A stretch of DNA of 33,577 bases from an uncultured Sphingomonas sp. (GTDB lineage Bacteria; Pseudomonadota; Alphaproteobacteria; Sphingomonadales; Sphingomonadaceae): assembly GCF_946478955.1 (NCBI RefSeq), contig NZ_CAMLDL010000021.1, positions 1 to 33,577 of the forward strand, written 5' to 3'. Below the pieces are notes generated by a model that was given only the letters and a program-made list of their open reading frames with translations, did no database searches and was not told the DNA's origin. Of this stretch, positions 16,587 through 23,712 are shown in pieces. Positions within the stretch are counted from its first letter, which is position 1, and each line of letters opens with the position of its first letter. Made by a program: the position numbers and the translations under genes.

Positions 16587-17776
16587 GTGCGTCGATACGA
16601 TTTCTGGGCTTTGCGATTCTCAGTTGGGCGGGCGTGCGCGCAGTAGGGCTGATGCTGTCGCCCGACGCGCGGCTGATGACGCTTGACGATACCGCATCGG
16701 CCAACGCCCCAGCTCAACAGGCCATTCCGCCCCTTCCCGCAACCCGGTTCGATACCGTCGAACCGGTGGCGCCCGCCGGCAGCTATATGCCCCCCGAACC
16801 GGCGGGCGCCGTCATTCCTGATGGCGTCTATGGGCCCGACGGCGTCTATGGGGGCGCGCCCTACGCGCCCGGCTATGCCCCCTACGGCCGCGCCTTTTAT
16901 GGCGGATATGGCACCCATCCCGGATATCGCTATCCGGCGCCCGTTCATGTGACAGTCCAGCCCGCCGCATATCGCCAGAGCGCACCGGCGCCTCGCCGCG
17001 CAGACTATTTTGTGCAGGCGCCGACGGCTCGTGGATGGCTGGACGGCGCGCCCGACCCTGATCCCTATCCGATGAGTCGCCTGGCCTCGGCCGGACCAGT
17101 GCGCCCGGCGGTTCAGGTCACGCCGACCTTTACCGACCCGCCCCAACCGCGCGGATTCGACCGTTGGCAGCTTTCCAGCTGGGCAATGCTGCGGTCCCGT
17201 CCCGGTCCATCGTCCCTCGCCGCCAACGGCATGCTGGGCGGCAGCCAGGCCGGGGCGCGGCTCATCTATCGCTTTGACCGGCGAATTGGCCTCAGCGTTC
17301 GGACGACCAGCGCGCTGCAATCGCCGCAGCGCGGGGTGGAGGTGGCGGCTGGTGTCCGGGTGGAACCGCTGTGGTCCATTCCGTTCGCGTTGACGTTGGA
17401 ACGGCGGCAGTGGGTCGGCAAGGACAAGGGCCGGTCGGATTTCGCGCTGTTCGCCGAAAGTGGGGTGTGGGGTCGGTCGCTGCCGCTTGGCATGACGCTC
17501 GACGGATATCTGCAGGCTGGGGTCGTCGGGACCAAACGCCGCGACTGGTTCGTGGACGGGTCGGCCGCGGCGTCCCGTCCGATCTGGCGCAACCTGTCGG
17601 CGGGAGTCGGCGTGTGGGGCGGGGCGCAGCAAGGGCTGAAGCGGCTCGACGCGGGGCCCCGCCTGACCATGCAAATGGGTCGGGGAATGCGTATTCATGC
17701 CGATTACCGGGCCAAGTTGCTGGGCAATGCAGAGCCGGGGTCGGGCGCGGTCGTCACCCTAACCGGGGATTTTTAA
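16583..17776 (+). CDS. Outer-membrane barrel protein with NfrA C-terminal-like region
   Basis: Predicted 397-residue envelope protein. The N-terminus is hydrophobic (RFLGFAILSWAGVRAVGLML) and may be an export signal without a clean cleavage site. A low-complexity section (about 65-135) rich in Pro, Gly and Tyr follows (PDGVYGPDGVYGGAPYAPGY). The C-terminal half (about 195-397) alternates polar and hydrophobic residues, with strands such as AGARLIYRFDRRIGLSVRTT and GVEVAAGVRVEP, ending in a terminal Phe (VTLTGDF), as outer-membrane barrels do. It resembles the C-terminal region of NfrA but lacks NfrA's long TPR section. The start overlaps the NfrB-like gene (ATGA). The open frame extends upstream to 16073 inside that gene, which is rejected. 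A role in export of the NfrB-like product is inference. Confidence 0.75.
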   Translation: MSASIRFLGFAILSWAGVRAVGLMLSPDARLMTLDDTASANAPAQQAIPPLPATRFDTVEPVAPAGSYMPPEPAGAVIPDGVYGPDGVYGGAPYAPGYAPYGRAFYGGYGTHPGYRYPAPVHVTVQPAAYRQSAPAPRRADYFVQAPTARGWLDGAPDPDPYPMSRLASAGPVRPAVQVTPTFTDPPQPRGFDRWQLSSWAMLRSRPGPSSLAANGMLGGSQAGARLIYRFDRRIGLSVRTTSALQSPQRGVEVAAGVRVEPLWSIPFALTLERRQWVGKDKGRSDFALFAESGVWGRSLPLGMTLDGYLQAGVVGTKRRDWFVDGSAAASRPIWRNLSAGVGVWGGAQQGLKRLDAGPRLTMQMGRGMRIHADYRAKLLGNAEPGSGAVVTLTGDF

Positions 17777-17867
17777 GCGCGGGATTTTGACCGGCCGTTA
17801 AAAAAAAGCGCGCCAATTGCCTTGGTTTTGACGCAGCTTTGGCGTTAGCGTCGGGTCGCTCGAGACC

Positions 17868-18776
17868 ATGGACATTTATCTTCCCATTGCCGGCCAGTCG
17901 GTCAACGCGCTGCTGATCATCCTGCTGGGCGGTCTGGTAGGTATTTTGTCGGGCCTGTTTGGCGTCGGTGGCGGCTTTCTCACTACGCCGCTCCTGATGT
18001 TCTATGGCATTCCGCCGACCGTCGCGGTCGCAAGCGCGACAACGCAGATTACCGGCGCATCGGTGTCGGGCGTCTTCGCCCATATGCGGCGCGGCGGCGT
18101 CGACCTGAAGATGGGCGCGGTCATGACCGTCGGCGGCGCCGTCGGCAGCCTTGTCGGCGCCGTGTTGTTCCGGCTGTTGCAGCGGTCCGGCCAGATCGAC
18201 CTCGTCATCGGCTTTCTTTACGTCATCTTGCTCGGCAGCATTGGCGCACTGATGCTGAAGGATGCGCTGGTCGCCCTTGGCTGGATCAGCGTGACAAAGG
18301 CGGCGCCCCGGCCGCGCCATAATCGCTGGGTCGCGGGCCTTCCGGGCAGATGGCGCTTTTATGAAAGCGGTCTGTACCTGTCCCCGGTCGCGCCGCTGTT
18401 GCTTGGATTCGGAACCGGCATTCTCACCGTATTGCTGGGCGTCGGCGGCGGCTTCATCCTCGTTCCCGCCATGATATACGTCCTGGGCATGGCCCCGCGT
18501 GTCGTCGTCGGCACCAGCCTGATCATGATCCTGGCGGTCAGCGCGGTCACCACCATGGTCCATTCGATGACCACTCATGCCGTCGACATTGTGCTGGCGG
18601 CCCTTTTACTGTTGGGCGGCGTGGTTGGCGCTCAATATGGGGCGACCCTCGCTACCAGGATGAAGCCGGACCTGCTGCGCCTGATGCTGGCGGTTATCAT
18701 CCTGCTGGTGGCACTACGGATGTTGCTAGGGCTGACGTGGCGCCCTGATGAGATTTTCACGATCGAATATCTATGA
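17868..18776 (+). CDS. TauE/SafE family permease (putative sulfite/organosulfonate exporter)
   Basis: Predicted 302-residue inner-membrane transporter with about eight hydrophobic segments. It shows the duplicated signature of the TauE/SafE family: GILSGLFGVGGGFLTTPLL (about 26-44) in the first half and GILTVLLGVGGGFILVPAM (about 184-202) in the second. Members export or import sulfite, sulfoacetate and related C2 compounds; the substrate here cannot be read from sequence. It overlaps the next gene by four bases (ATGA). The TauE/SafE plus TIGR02186 pair recurs in Alphaproteobacteria, which supports a joint role. Confidence 0.9.
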   Translation: MDIYLPIAGQSVNALLIILLGGLVGILSGLFGVGGGFLTTPLLMFYGIPPTVAVASATTQITGASVSGVFAHMRRGGVDLKMGAVMTVGGAVGSLVGAVLFRLLQRSGQIDLVIGFLYVILLGSIGALMLKDALVALGWISVTKAAPRPRHNRWVAGLPGRWRFYESGLYLSPVAPLLLGFGTGILTVLLGVGGGFILVPAMIYVLGMAPRVVVGTSLIMILAVSAVTTMVHSMTTHAVDIVLAALLLLGGVVGAQYGATLATRMKPDLLRLMLAVIILLVALRMLLGLTWRPDEIFTIEYL

Positions 18777-19531
18777 AGCGCGCAATGACCCTCTTGCTGC
18801 TGTCGCCTTTGCTGATGGCTCAGGCCAAGCCGCAACTAGTGCCCGACATTTCGGCGCGTTCGATTCAGATCCAATATAGCTTCACCGGTACGCAGCTGCT
18901 GCTGTTCGGCGCCATTGTCTATCCCGGCGGGCGTCCGCCCGAGCGGCCAGCCAATGTCGTCGTTGTCCTGCGCGGACCTGTCGAGCCGATCCTGGTGCGG
19001 CAGAAGCAGAAGGTGGCGGGCATCTGGATGAACGCAGACTCCAACCGTTTTCGGTCCGCGCCCGGTTATTATGCCGTTGCGTCGTCCGCCCCCATTCGCG
19101 ATTTGGTCGATGAACGCACCGCCTCAATCTATGAGATCGGCCTTCAGGATCTGCAATTGTCGCCAGGTGGCGGTGCCCTGCCGGAAAAGGAACGGCGGTT
19201 CGAAGCGGGCCTTCTCGACCTGATGACGCGCAAGGGGCTCTATTCGGAAAATCCGCACGGCGTCGAAATCAGCGAGGGCGTATTGTATCGGGCCCGCATC
19301 TCCATCCCCAGTCAGGTTCCGGTTGGCACCTACACGACGGAAACCTTCCTGATCGATCGCGGTAAGGTCATTGCGGTGGCAACGCGCGACATTGAAATCG
19401 GCAAATCCGGGTTCGAACGCTTTATTGCGCTGGCGGCAACCCGCCACGGCTTCCTCTATGGCCTGGCATCGGTGATTATTTCGCTGGCCATGGGATATGC
19501 GGCGGCGGCCTGGTCCAAACGGCGCGGCTAA
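18773..19531 (+). CDS. TIGR02186 family (Alph_Pro_TM) membrane-anchored periplasmic protein
   Basis: Predicted 252-residue protein. It has a signal peptide (KRAMTLLLLSPLLMAQA), a periplasmic part opening with PDISARSIQIQYSFTGTQLLLFGAI and containing VVVVLRGP and IWMNADSNRF, and a C-terminal transmembrane helix (LYGLASVIISLAMGYAAAAW) with a short basic tail. These features and the position directly behind a TauE/SafE permease match the alphaproteobacterial family TIGR02186, whose function is unknown. The coupled start (ATGA overlap) suggests it is made in fixed ratio with the permease, possibly as a periplasmic accessory subunit (inference). Confidence 0.85.
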   Translation: MKRAMTLLLLSPLLMAQAKPQLVPDISARSIQIQYSFTGTQLLLFGAIVYPGGRPPERPANVVVVLRGPVEPILVRQKQKVAGIWMNADSNRFRSAPGYYAVASSAPIRDLVDERTASIYEIGLQDLQLSPGGGALPEKERRFEAGLLDLMTRKGLYSENPHGVEISEGVLYRARISIPSQVPVGTYTTETFLIDRGKVIAVATRDIEIGKSGFERFIALAATRHGFLYGLASVIISLAMGYAAAAWSKRRG

Positions 19532-19600
19532 GGAATATCTTAACCCGATTAGGCTAATTCATCGGCAACCAATTCACCAATTCAAAGGGTGCCGAATACC

Positions 19601-21283
19601 ATGACCGATCAGCCGAGCCTGAAGCAATTTCTTGATGAGCTGAACAATTACAGCGACAAGGATGCGCCCCAGTCCAGCGCCGCGGGTGCGCCGGTCCCGA
19701 CCATCGGTCAGGTCCTGGAAATCGCTGGATCGGGTTCGCGCGTCATCATGGATTCGGCAAAGCTGGTCGAACTGCAGGGACACCCCGATCCGTCCGTTGC
19801 CATGTCGGGACAGGTCGGAAGTCAGGTAAAGGTGCGCGTCGGTTCCAGCTGGCTGGTCGCCAACGTCCGGACCCTGCGCGCCGGTGACGAATATGGCACG
19901 GTCATCGCGAACGTCGATTTTCTGGGTGAGGGTCTGTCGAAGGCCGATGGCGGCCTTACGTCCTTCCGCCGCGGCGTGACGCGCTATCCGATTCCGGGCG
20001 CGGCCCTGCTCCCGGTGACGCGGGACGACATGCGCGCCATCTTCGCCGCAACGGATGAGCCGCACGTGCAGGTTGGCACCGTCTACCCAACCGATGATAT
20101 CCGCGGCACGCTGTACGTCGACCCGATGCTGTCAAAGCATTTCGCCATCCTGGGGTCGACCGGTACGGGTAAGTCGACCTCGGTTGCGCTGATCCTTCAC
20201 CGCATTTCGCAGCTGTCGCCGGAAGGTCATATCGTGATGATCGATCCGCACGGCGAATATTCCGCCGCGTTCAAAAGCTGTGGTGAGATTTTCAACGTCG
20301 ACAATTTGCAGCTGCCGTACTGGCTGCTCAACTTTGAAGAACATTGCGAAGTGCTGCTCACCACCGACGGTGCGGAGCGGCAGCGTGACGCCGACATTCT
20401 CGCCAAGGTCCTCCTCGCCGCGCGCAGCAAGTCACGCCAGTCGGAACAATATGGCAAGGTTACGGTGGACTCGCCCATCCCCTATCTGCTCACCGATCTT
20501 GTACAGATCATCACCGCCGAGATGGGCAAACTAGACCGCGCCGGCGATACGACACCGTATCAGCGGCTCAAGAACAAGCTCGACGAGCTTCGCGCCGACC
20601 CCCGCTTCACCTTCATGTTCAACGGGATGCTGGTCAGCGATTCGATGGCACCGTTCATCGCCAAAATGTTCCGCCTGCCGTCGAACGGCCGACCCATCTC
20701 CATTGTCGACGTGTCCGGCGTCCCGTCCGAAATCACCAGTGTAGTGGTGTCGGTGCTCGCCCGCATGGTGTTCGACTACGCCATCTGGTCACGCACCGAG
20801 GCGCAGCGGCCGCTGCTGCTCGTTTGCGAAGAAGCGCACCGCTACGTCCCCAAGGACGAGAGCAGCGGCAAGCAGGCGGTTCGCAAAATTCTTGAGCGTA
20901 TTGCGAAGGAGGGCCGTAAATATGGGGTCAGTCTGGGCCTCATCACGCAGCGCCCGTCCGACCTTGCCGAAGGCGTGCTGTCGCAGTGCGGCACGATCAT
21001 TTCGATGCGCCTGAACAACGACCGAGATCAGGCCTGCGTCCGCGCCGCGATGCCCGAAGGCGCCCGCGGCTTCCTCGATGCCATCCCGGCCTTGCGCAAC
21101 CGCGAATGCATCATCTGCGGCGAAGGCGTCGCCATCCCCATCCGCGTTGCGTTCGACAATCTCGAACCGGAGAAGCGGCCTGCGTCGTCCGACCCCAGCT
21201 TCGCCGCGAGCTGGCGTGAAACGGGCGACGAAGCCGGGATTATCCAGCGCACGATCAAGCGCTGGCGTGGACATGGCCGGTGA
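19601..21283 (+). CDS. HerA-like hexameric ATPase (DUF87/FtsK-HerA superfamily)
   Basis: Predicted 560-residue ATPase. The N-terminal region (about 30-140) fits a HAS-barrel. Walker A is GSTGTGKST (185-193), followed by MIDPHGEYSAAF (213-224), a HerA hallmark. Walker B is LLLVCEEAH (405-413), and ITQRPSDLAEGVLSQ (448-462) is the sensor segment. HerA acts with NurA in archaeal and some bacterial DNA end resection, but no nurA-like gene is adjacent here, so the role is open. The ATG at 19601 is chosen, with AAAGGG upstream; a GTG at 19589 would sit on the Shine-Dalgarno. An AT-richer 69-base gap after the TIGR02186 gene may hold its promoter. Confidence 0.88.
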   Translation: MTDQPSLKQFLDELNNYSDKDAPQSSAAGAPVPTIGQVLEIAGSGSRVIMDSAKLVELQGHPDPSVAMSGQVGSQVKVRVGSSWLVANVRTLRAGDEYGTVIANVDFLGEGLSKADGGLTSFRRGVTRYPIPGAALLPVTRDDMRAIFAATDEPHVQVGTVYPTDDIRGTLYVDPMLSKHFAILGSTGTGKSTSVALILHRISQLSPEGHIVMIDPHGEYSAAFKSCGEIFNVDNLQLPYWLLNFEEHCEVLLTTDGAERQRDADILAKVLLAARSKSRQSEQYGKVTVDSPIPYLLTDLVQIITAEMGKLDRAGDTTPYQRLKNKLDELRADPRFTFMFNGMLVSDSMAPFIAKMFRLPSNGRPISIVDVSGVPSEITSVVVSVLARMVFDYAIWSRTEAQRPLLLVCEEAHRYVPKDESSGKQAVRKILERIAKEGRKYGVSLGLITQRPSDLAEGVLSQCGTIISMRLNNDRDQACVRAAMPEGARGFLDAIPALRNRECIICGEGVAIPIRVAFDNLEPEKRPASSDPSFAASWRETGDEAGIIQRTIKRWRGHGR

Positions 21284-21485
21284 GGCACCGCGTCTAAGAC
21301 AACAGACGGCGCAGCCGACTCGTTGGCTTGGACAAGAGTGTTATCGACCCGGCCGACGGGTCGCCCGCAGGGCGAACCCGATCGACGTCACGAAAGCGAG
21401 TGGCAGCCATGCGCCAGCATGGCGAGAGCGAACGTCGCGTGACGGGATGGCTGGGCCAAAACAAACCTAATCCTATCCATCAACA
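21284..21485. other. Hairpin-rich noncoding gap downstream of the HerA-like gene
   Basis: No gene is supported. Three hairpins are stacked: CGACCCG-5 nt-CGGGTCG at 21345-21363; TCGCCC-gca-GGGCGA at 21361-21375, which competes with the first; and CCATGC-gcca-GCATGG at 21407-21422, enclosed by CGTCACG/CGTGACG at 21386-21392 and 21438-21444. No T-run follows any of them, so they are not obvious terminators. A structured RNA or degenerate repeat is possible. Confidence 0.45.
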
Positions 21486-21827
21486 ATGGCCGCAGCCGTT
21501 GCAGTTTCTATTTCACCACCTAATCGTATCAATATGGACGATGTCGATTATTTGCTCGATGGAATGCTCTCAAGAACCGGGGTCCGTGATGTCGCGCGCG
21601 GCGGTTATGTTCAACCTTGCGAACTGATGGTATCTAGCGGTTTGCAGACGCACATCTCGAACTGGCAGCAGCGCTACGAACAAGCGCACTTCAATGGCTT
21701 TAGTGAAAATGATGTCGCGACCCTCGACCAGCAAGGGCAAGAATTGGTCGCATTAATCCTCGCCGAGAATCCTAATTTGCGGATTGGCTATTTTTCGAAT
21801 GGGCTGATGAAACGCGTCCAGCTTTAG
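21486..21827 (+). CDS. Hypothetical small protein, no recognised family
   Basis: Predicted 113-residue protein (or 97 residues from the ATG at 21534, beginning MDDVDYLLDGMLSRTG; neither start has a good ribosome binding site). It is soluble, mildly acidic and has no signal peptide or membrane segment. Notable segments are NWQQRYEQAHFNGFSENDVATL and GQELVALILAENPNLRIGYF. I recognise no domain. Codon use looks less GC-biased than in neighbouring genes, and the gene is flanked on both sides by hairpin-rich noncoding DNA, which may point to acquisition. It is convergent with the M23 peptidase gene. Confidence 0.6.
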   Translation: MAAAVAVSISPPNRINMDDVDYLLDGMLSRTGVRDVARGGYVQPCELMVSSGLQTHISNWQQRYEQAHFNGFSENDVATLDQQGQELVALILAENPNLRIGYFSNGLMKRVQL

Positions 21828-21852
21828 AGTTCACATCGGGCTATTTCCTAAG

Positions 21853-21925
21853 CCGTCGTTCCCGCGCAAGCGGGAACCTAACCGAACAAAAAGTAGCGGG
21901 ATCCCCGCTTACGCGAGGATGACGG
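21853..21925. repeat. Inverted pair of REP-like palindromic units
   Basis: The left unit contains a perfect 8-base stem, GTTCCCGC-gcaa-GCGGGAAC (21858-21877), preceded by CCGTC. The right unit (about 21895-21925), read on the minus strand, begins CCGTCATCCTCGCGTAAGCG and has a similar stem with one mismatch. The two face each other, as in bacterial interspersed mosaic elements. Similar GTCATTCCCGCGAAAGCGGG-type units are widespread in alphaproteobacterial genomes (from memory, not searched). Confidence 0.65.
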
Positions 21926-21969
21926 AAGAAGGGGGTCTCAACCCCGCCCCAACCAGTTCCCCGGCGAAG

Positions 21970-22013
21970 ATGATGGCTGCGACACTGTCTGGGGGACAGT
22001 GTCGTTCCATCAT
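21970..22013. repeat. Long two-part perfect hairpin
   Basis: Outer arms ATGATGG (21970) and CCATCAT (22007) and inner arms GACACTGTC (21981) and GACAGTGTC (21995), with a TGGGG loop, give 16 base pairs interrupted by a small internal loop (4 versus 3 bases). It is not followed by a T-run on either strand. Confidence 0.6.
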
Positions 22014-22107
22014 GGGCCCAGTCAGGCTCCGTTAGGAGCCTCATCCCATATCTGAAATCTGCGCCGCCAATTTCCGGACTTCCGCTAAAGCTCCAGTCCG
22101 GCCTGGA

Positions 22108-22125
22108 CCCCGGCCTTCGCCGGGG
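22108..22125. terminator. GC-rich hairpin after the M23 peptidase gene
   Basis: CCCCGGC-cttc-GCCGGGG is a perfect 7-base stem with a 4-base loop, located 17-34 bases beyond the stop codon of the minus-strand peptidase gene. There is no T-run, so it may be a repeat unit or RNA 3'-end stabiliser rather than a true terminator. Confidence 0.35.
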
Positions 22126-22141
22126 AACTAAGGGTTAGCGC

Positions 22142-23605
22142 TTATCCCTTTGCCCTCACAGCACTCAGCGCCGCCAACCGCGCCTTGAACGCCGCCAGCT
22201 GATCCCCCTCAAGCAACGCCCGACTAGAGAATCTTACGCCCATCGGGTTCACTGGCACGCCGCCACGATACACCTCGTAATGAAGGTGCGGGCCGGTCGA
22301 TAGGCCAGTGGTCCCGACATAGCCGATCAGCTGCCCCTGCCGCACCGGCATGCCAGGCGCGACGACCATCCGGCTCATATGACTATAACTGGTTTCGATC
22401 CCGCCCGAATGGGCCAAACGCACCTGCTGACCATAGCCGCCGGCCCAGCCCGCGCGCTCGACCTGTCCGTCGGCGGCGGCGACAATTGGCTGGCCCGCGT
22501 GGGCGCCGAAATCGATGCCCTTGTGCATCCGCGCGAAGTGCAGGATCGGATGATATCGCATACCGAAGGTCGAGGTGATTGGCGCGCTGACCGGCCAGCT
22601 CATCGTGTCGACCTGGCGGCCAATGCCGTCCGGGTTGATCCAGTCGCTGCGCCCGCCAATGTCCCATTTCATCAGCCGCAGATCGTTCCCGCCCGGCCGG
22701 TCAATCGCGGCATAGAGCAACGGCCCGGCCTGGCTGCCGCCCGCCGTCTTGCGGCTCGACATGATCAGGTCGAAGCGGTCATTGGGCGCGATGTCGGCGC
22801 CGACGTCCACCTGCGTCGCGATGGCGCGGAGATATTCTGCCGCCGTTTGTGGTTCCACGCCCTGCGCACGGAGCGACCAGTAAAGCCCTTCGCCAACCAG
22901 GCCGGTGACGCGTACTGGCGAACTGTCGACCGCCAACCGGCTCGTCACCAGGCTCAGCGCCCCGTCCCTGCCTACGATGTTGATATTGAGATCGATCCCG
23001 CTGCGCAGCGCGACCTTGACGATTGGCCGCTTGCCCAGTGTGTCGCGATGGCCGAGTGTCATGGCGACGCTCGTCCCCGCCGCCAGCTTCCCGCCTGCCG
23101 CCTGTTCGATCATCTTCGACGCGGCCACGACCTGCGCCAGATTGACTTCATTGCGCGCGAGCAGTCGGGCAATGCTGTCGCCTTTCGCCACCACGCCATA
23201 GACATCGACGGTCGCCCGTTCCGGCGCCGCGGCCAAGGTGTCGACGAGGGCATTGGCGGCCATTCGCCCACCGGTCTGCGACCCCTGGTCCATGGGGCCA
23301 ATCGCAAGGGCGTGCAGTTCTTCTGCGGCCGAACTGCTGATCAGATCAGGTGAAATAGTACGAAGAGGCGCCAGCGAAGTCGGCATCGCGGTCGCCGCGC
23401 CAGCGCACAGAAGGCACAGCGTCGCAACCCCGCGCCACCAGCGTTTCGTCAGCAATTCCTCGCCCAGGTTGACGGCCAAGCTGAACTTGGGCTTGGCGCG
23501 GCCAAAGGCAGCGGCCGTACGCGACGCATTTCGGACGTCCGCGAACGAGCGGTGAATCACCGCCGCCTGACCGTGACGACCACCGTAGGAATCAAGTGGA
23601 TGCAC
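22142..23605 (-). CDS. M23 family metallopeptidase with LysM-like region
   Basis: Predicted 487-residue cell-wall hydrolase. An N-terminal cytoplasmic tail of about 55 residues is followed by a transmembrane or signal segment (VATLCLLCAGAATAM). A LysM/OapA-like section lies at about 133-205 (GVVAKGDSIARLLARNEV) and the peptidase domain at about 345-455. The LytM zinc and catalytic residues are present: H361 and D365 (HKGIDFG), H409 and the HLH pair H440/H442. It should act in the periplasm on peptidoglycan cross-links, as MepM/DipM-type enzymes do. The ATG lies 107 bases from the divergent helicase gene. The long N-terminus before the membrane segment is unusual, and a later start is possible. 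Confidence 0.88.
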   Translation of the reverse strand: MHPLDSYGGRHGQAAVIHRSFADVRNASRTAAAFGRAKPKFSLAVNLGEELLTKRWWRGVATLCLLCAGAATAMPTSLAPLRTISPDLISSSAAEELHALAIGPMDQGSQTGGRMAANALVDTLAAAPERATVDVYGVVAKGDSIARLLARNEVNLAQVVAASKMIEQAAGGKLAAGTSVAMTLGHRDTLGKRPIVKVALRSGIDLNINIVGRDGALSLVTSRLAVDSSPVRVTGLVGEGLYWSLRAQGVEPQTAAEYLRAIATQVDVGADIAPNDRFDLIMSSRKTAGGSQAGPLLYAAIDRPGGNDLRLMKWDIGGRSDWINPDGIGRQVDTMSWPVSAPITSTFGMRYHPILHFARMHKGIDFGAHAGQPIVAAADGQVERAGWAGGYGQQVRLAHSGGIETSYSHMSRMVVAPGMPVRQGQLIGYVGTTGLSTGPHLHYEVYRGGVPVNPMGVRFSSRALLEGDQLAAFKARLAALSAVRAKG

Positions 23606-23712
23606 CGCGTTTCCGTCTCCTCTTGGGACCGGTTTGGCGGAACATGGTTAAGAAGCGCCTAAAAGAGTGATGACAGCTTGCACTCCGGGCTTCGGGACAG
23701 CACATTCATCCC

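Larger units (their letters stand above)
21828..22141. other. Palindrome-dense convergent intergenic region
   Basis: This gap of about 314 bases between two convergent genes contains at least five inverted repeats: an inverted pair of REP-like units (21853-21925), a long two-part hairpin (21970-22013), AGGCTCC-gtta-GGAGCCT (22024-22041), CCGGACT/AGTCCGG (22074-22101) and CCCCGGC-cttc-GCCGGGG (22108-22125). No open reading frame with coding character is present. Some stems may serve as bidirectional transcription stops, although none has a proper T-run. Confidence 0.65.

Noticed and set aside
17777..17867. A8 run after the barrel gene as a possible terminator
   Set aside because: The run is A on the plus strand, and no stable GC stem precedes the corresponding T-run on the minus strand.
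17754..18578. 274-codon minus-strand frame opposite the TauE/SafE gene
   Set aside because: Highly polar, Asp/Gln/Arg-rich composition mirrors the membrane-protein codons on the other strand. No motif or ribosome binding site.
22379..23353. 324-codon plus-strand frame
   Set aside because: Antisense shadow of the M23 peptidase gene, with high Arg/Ala content and no recognisable motif.
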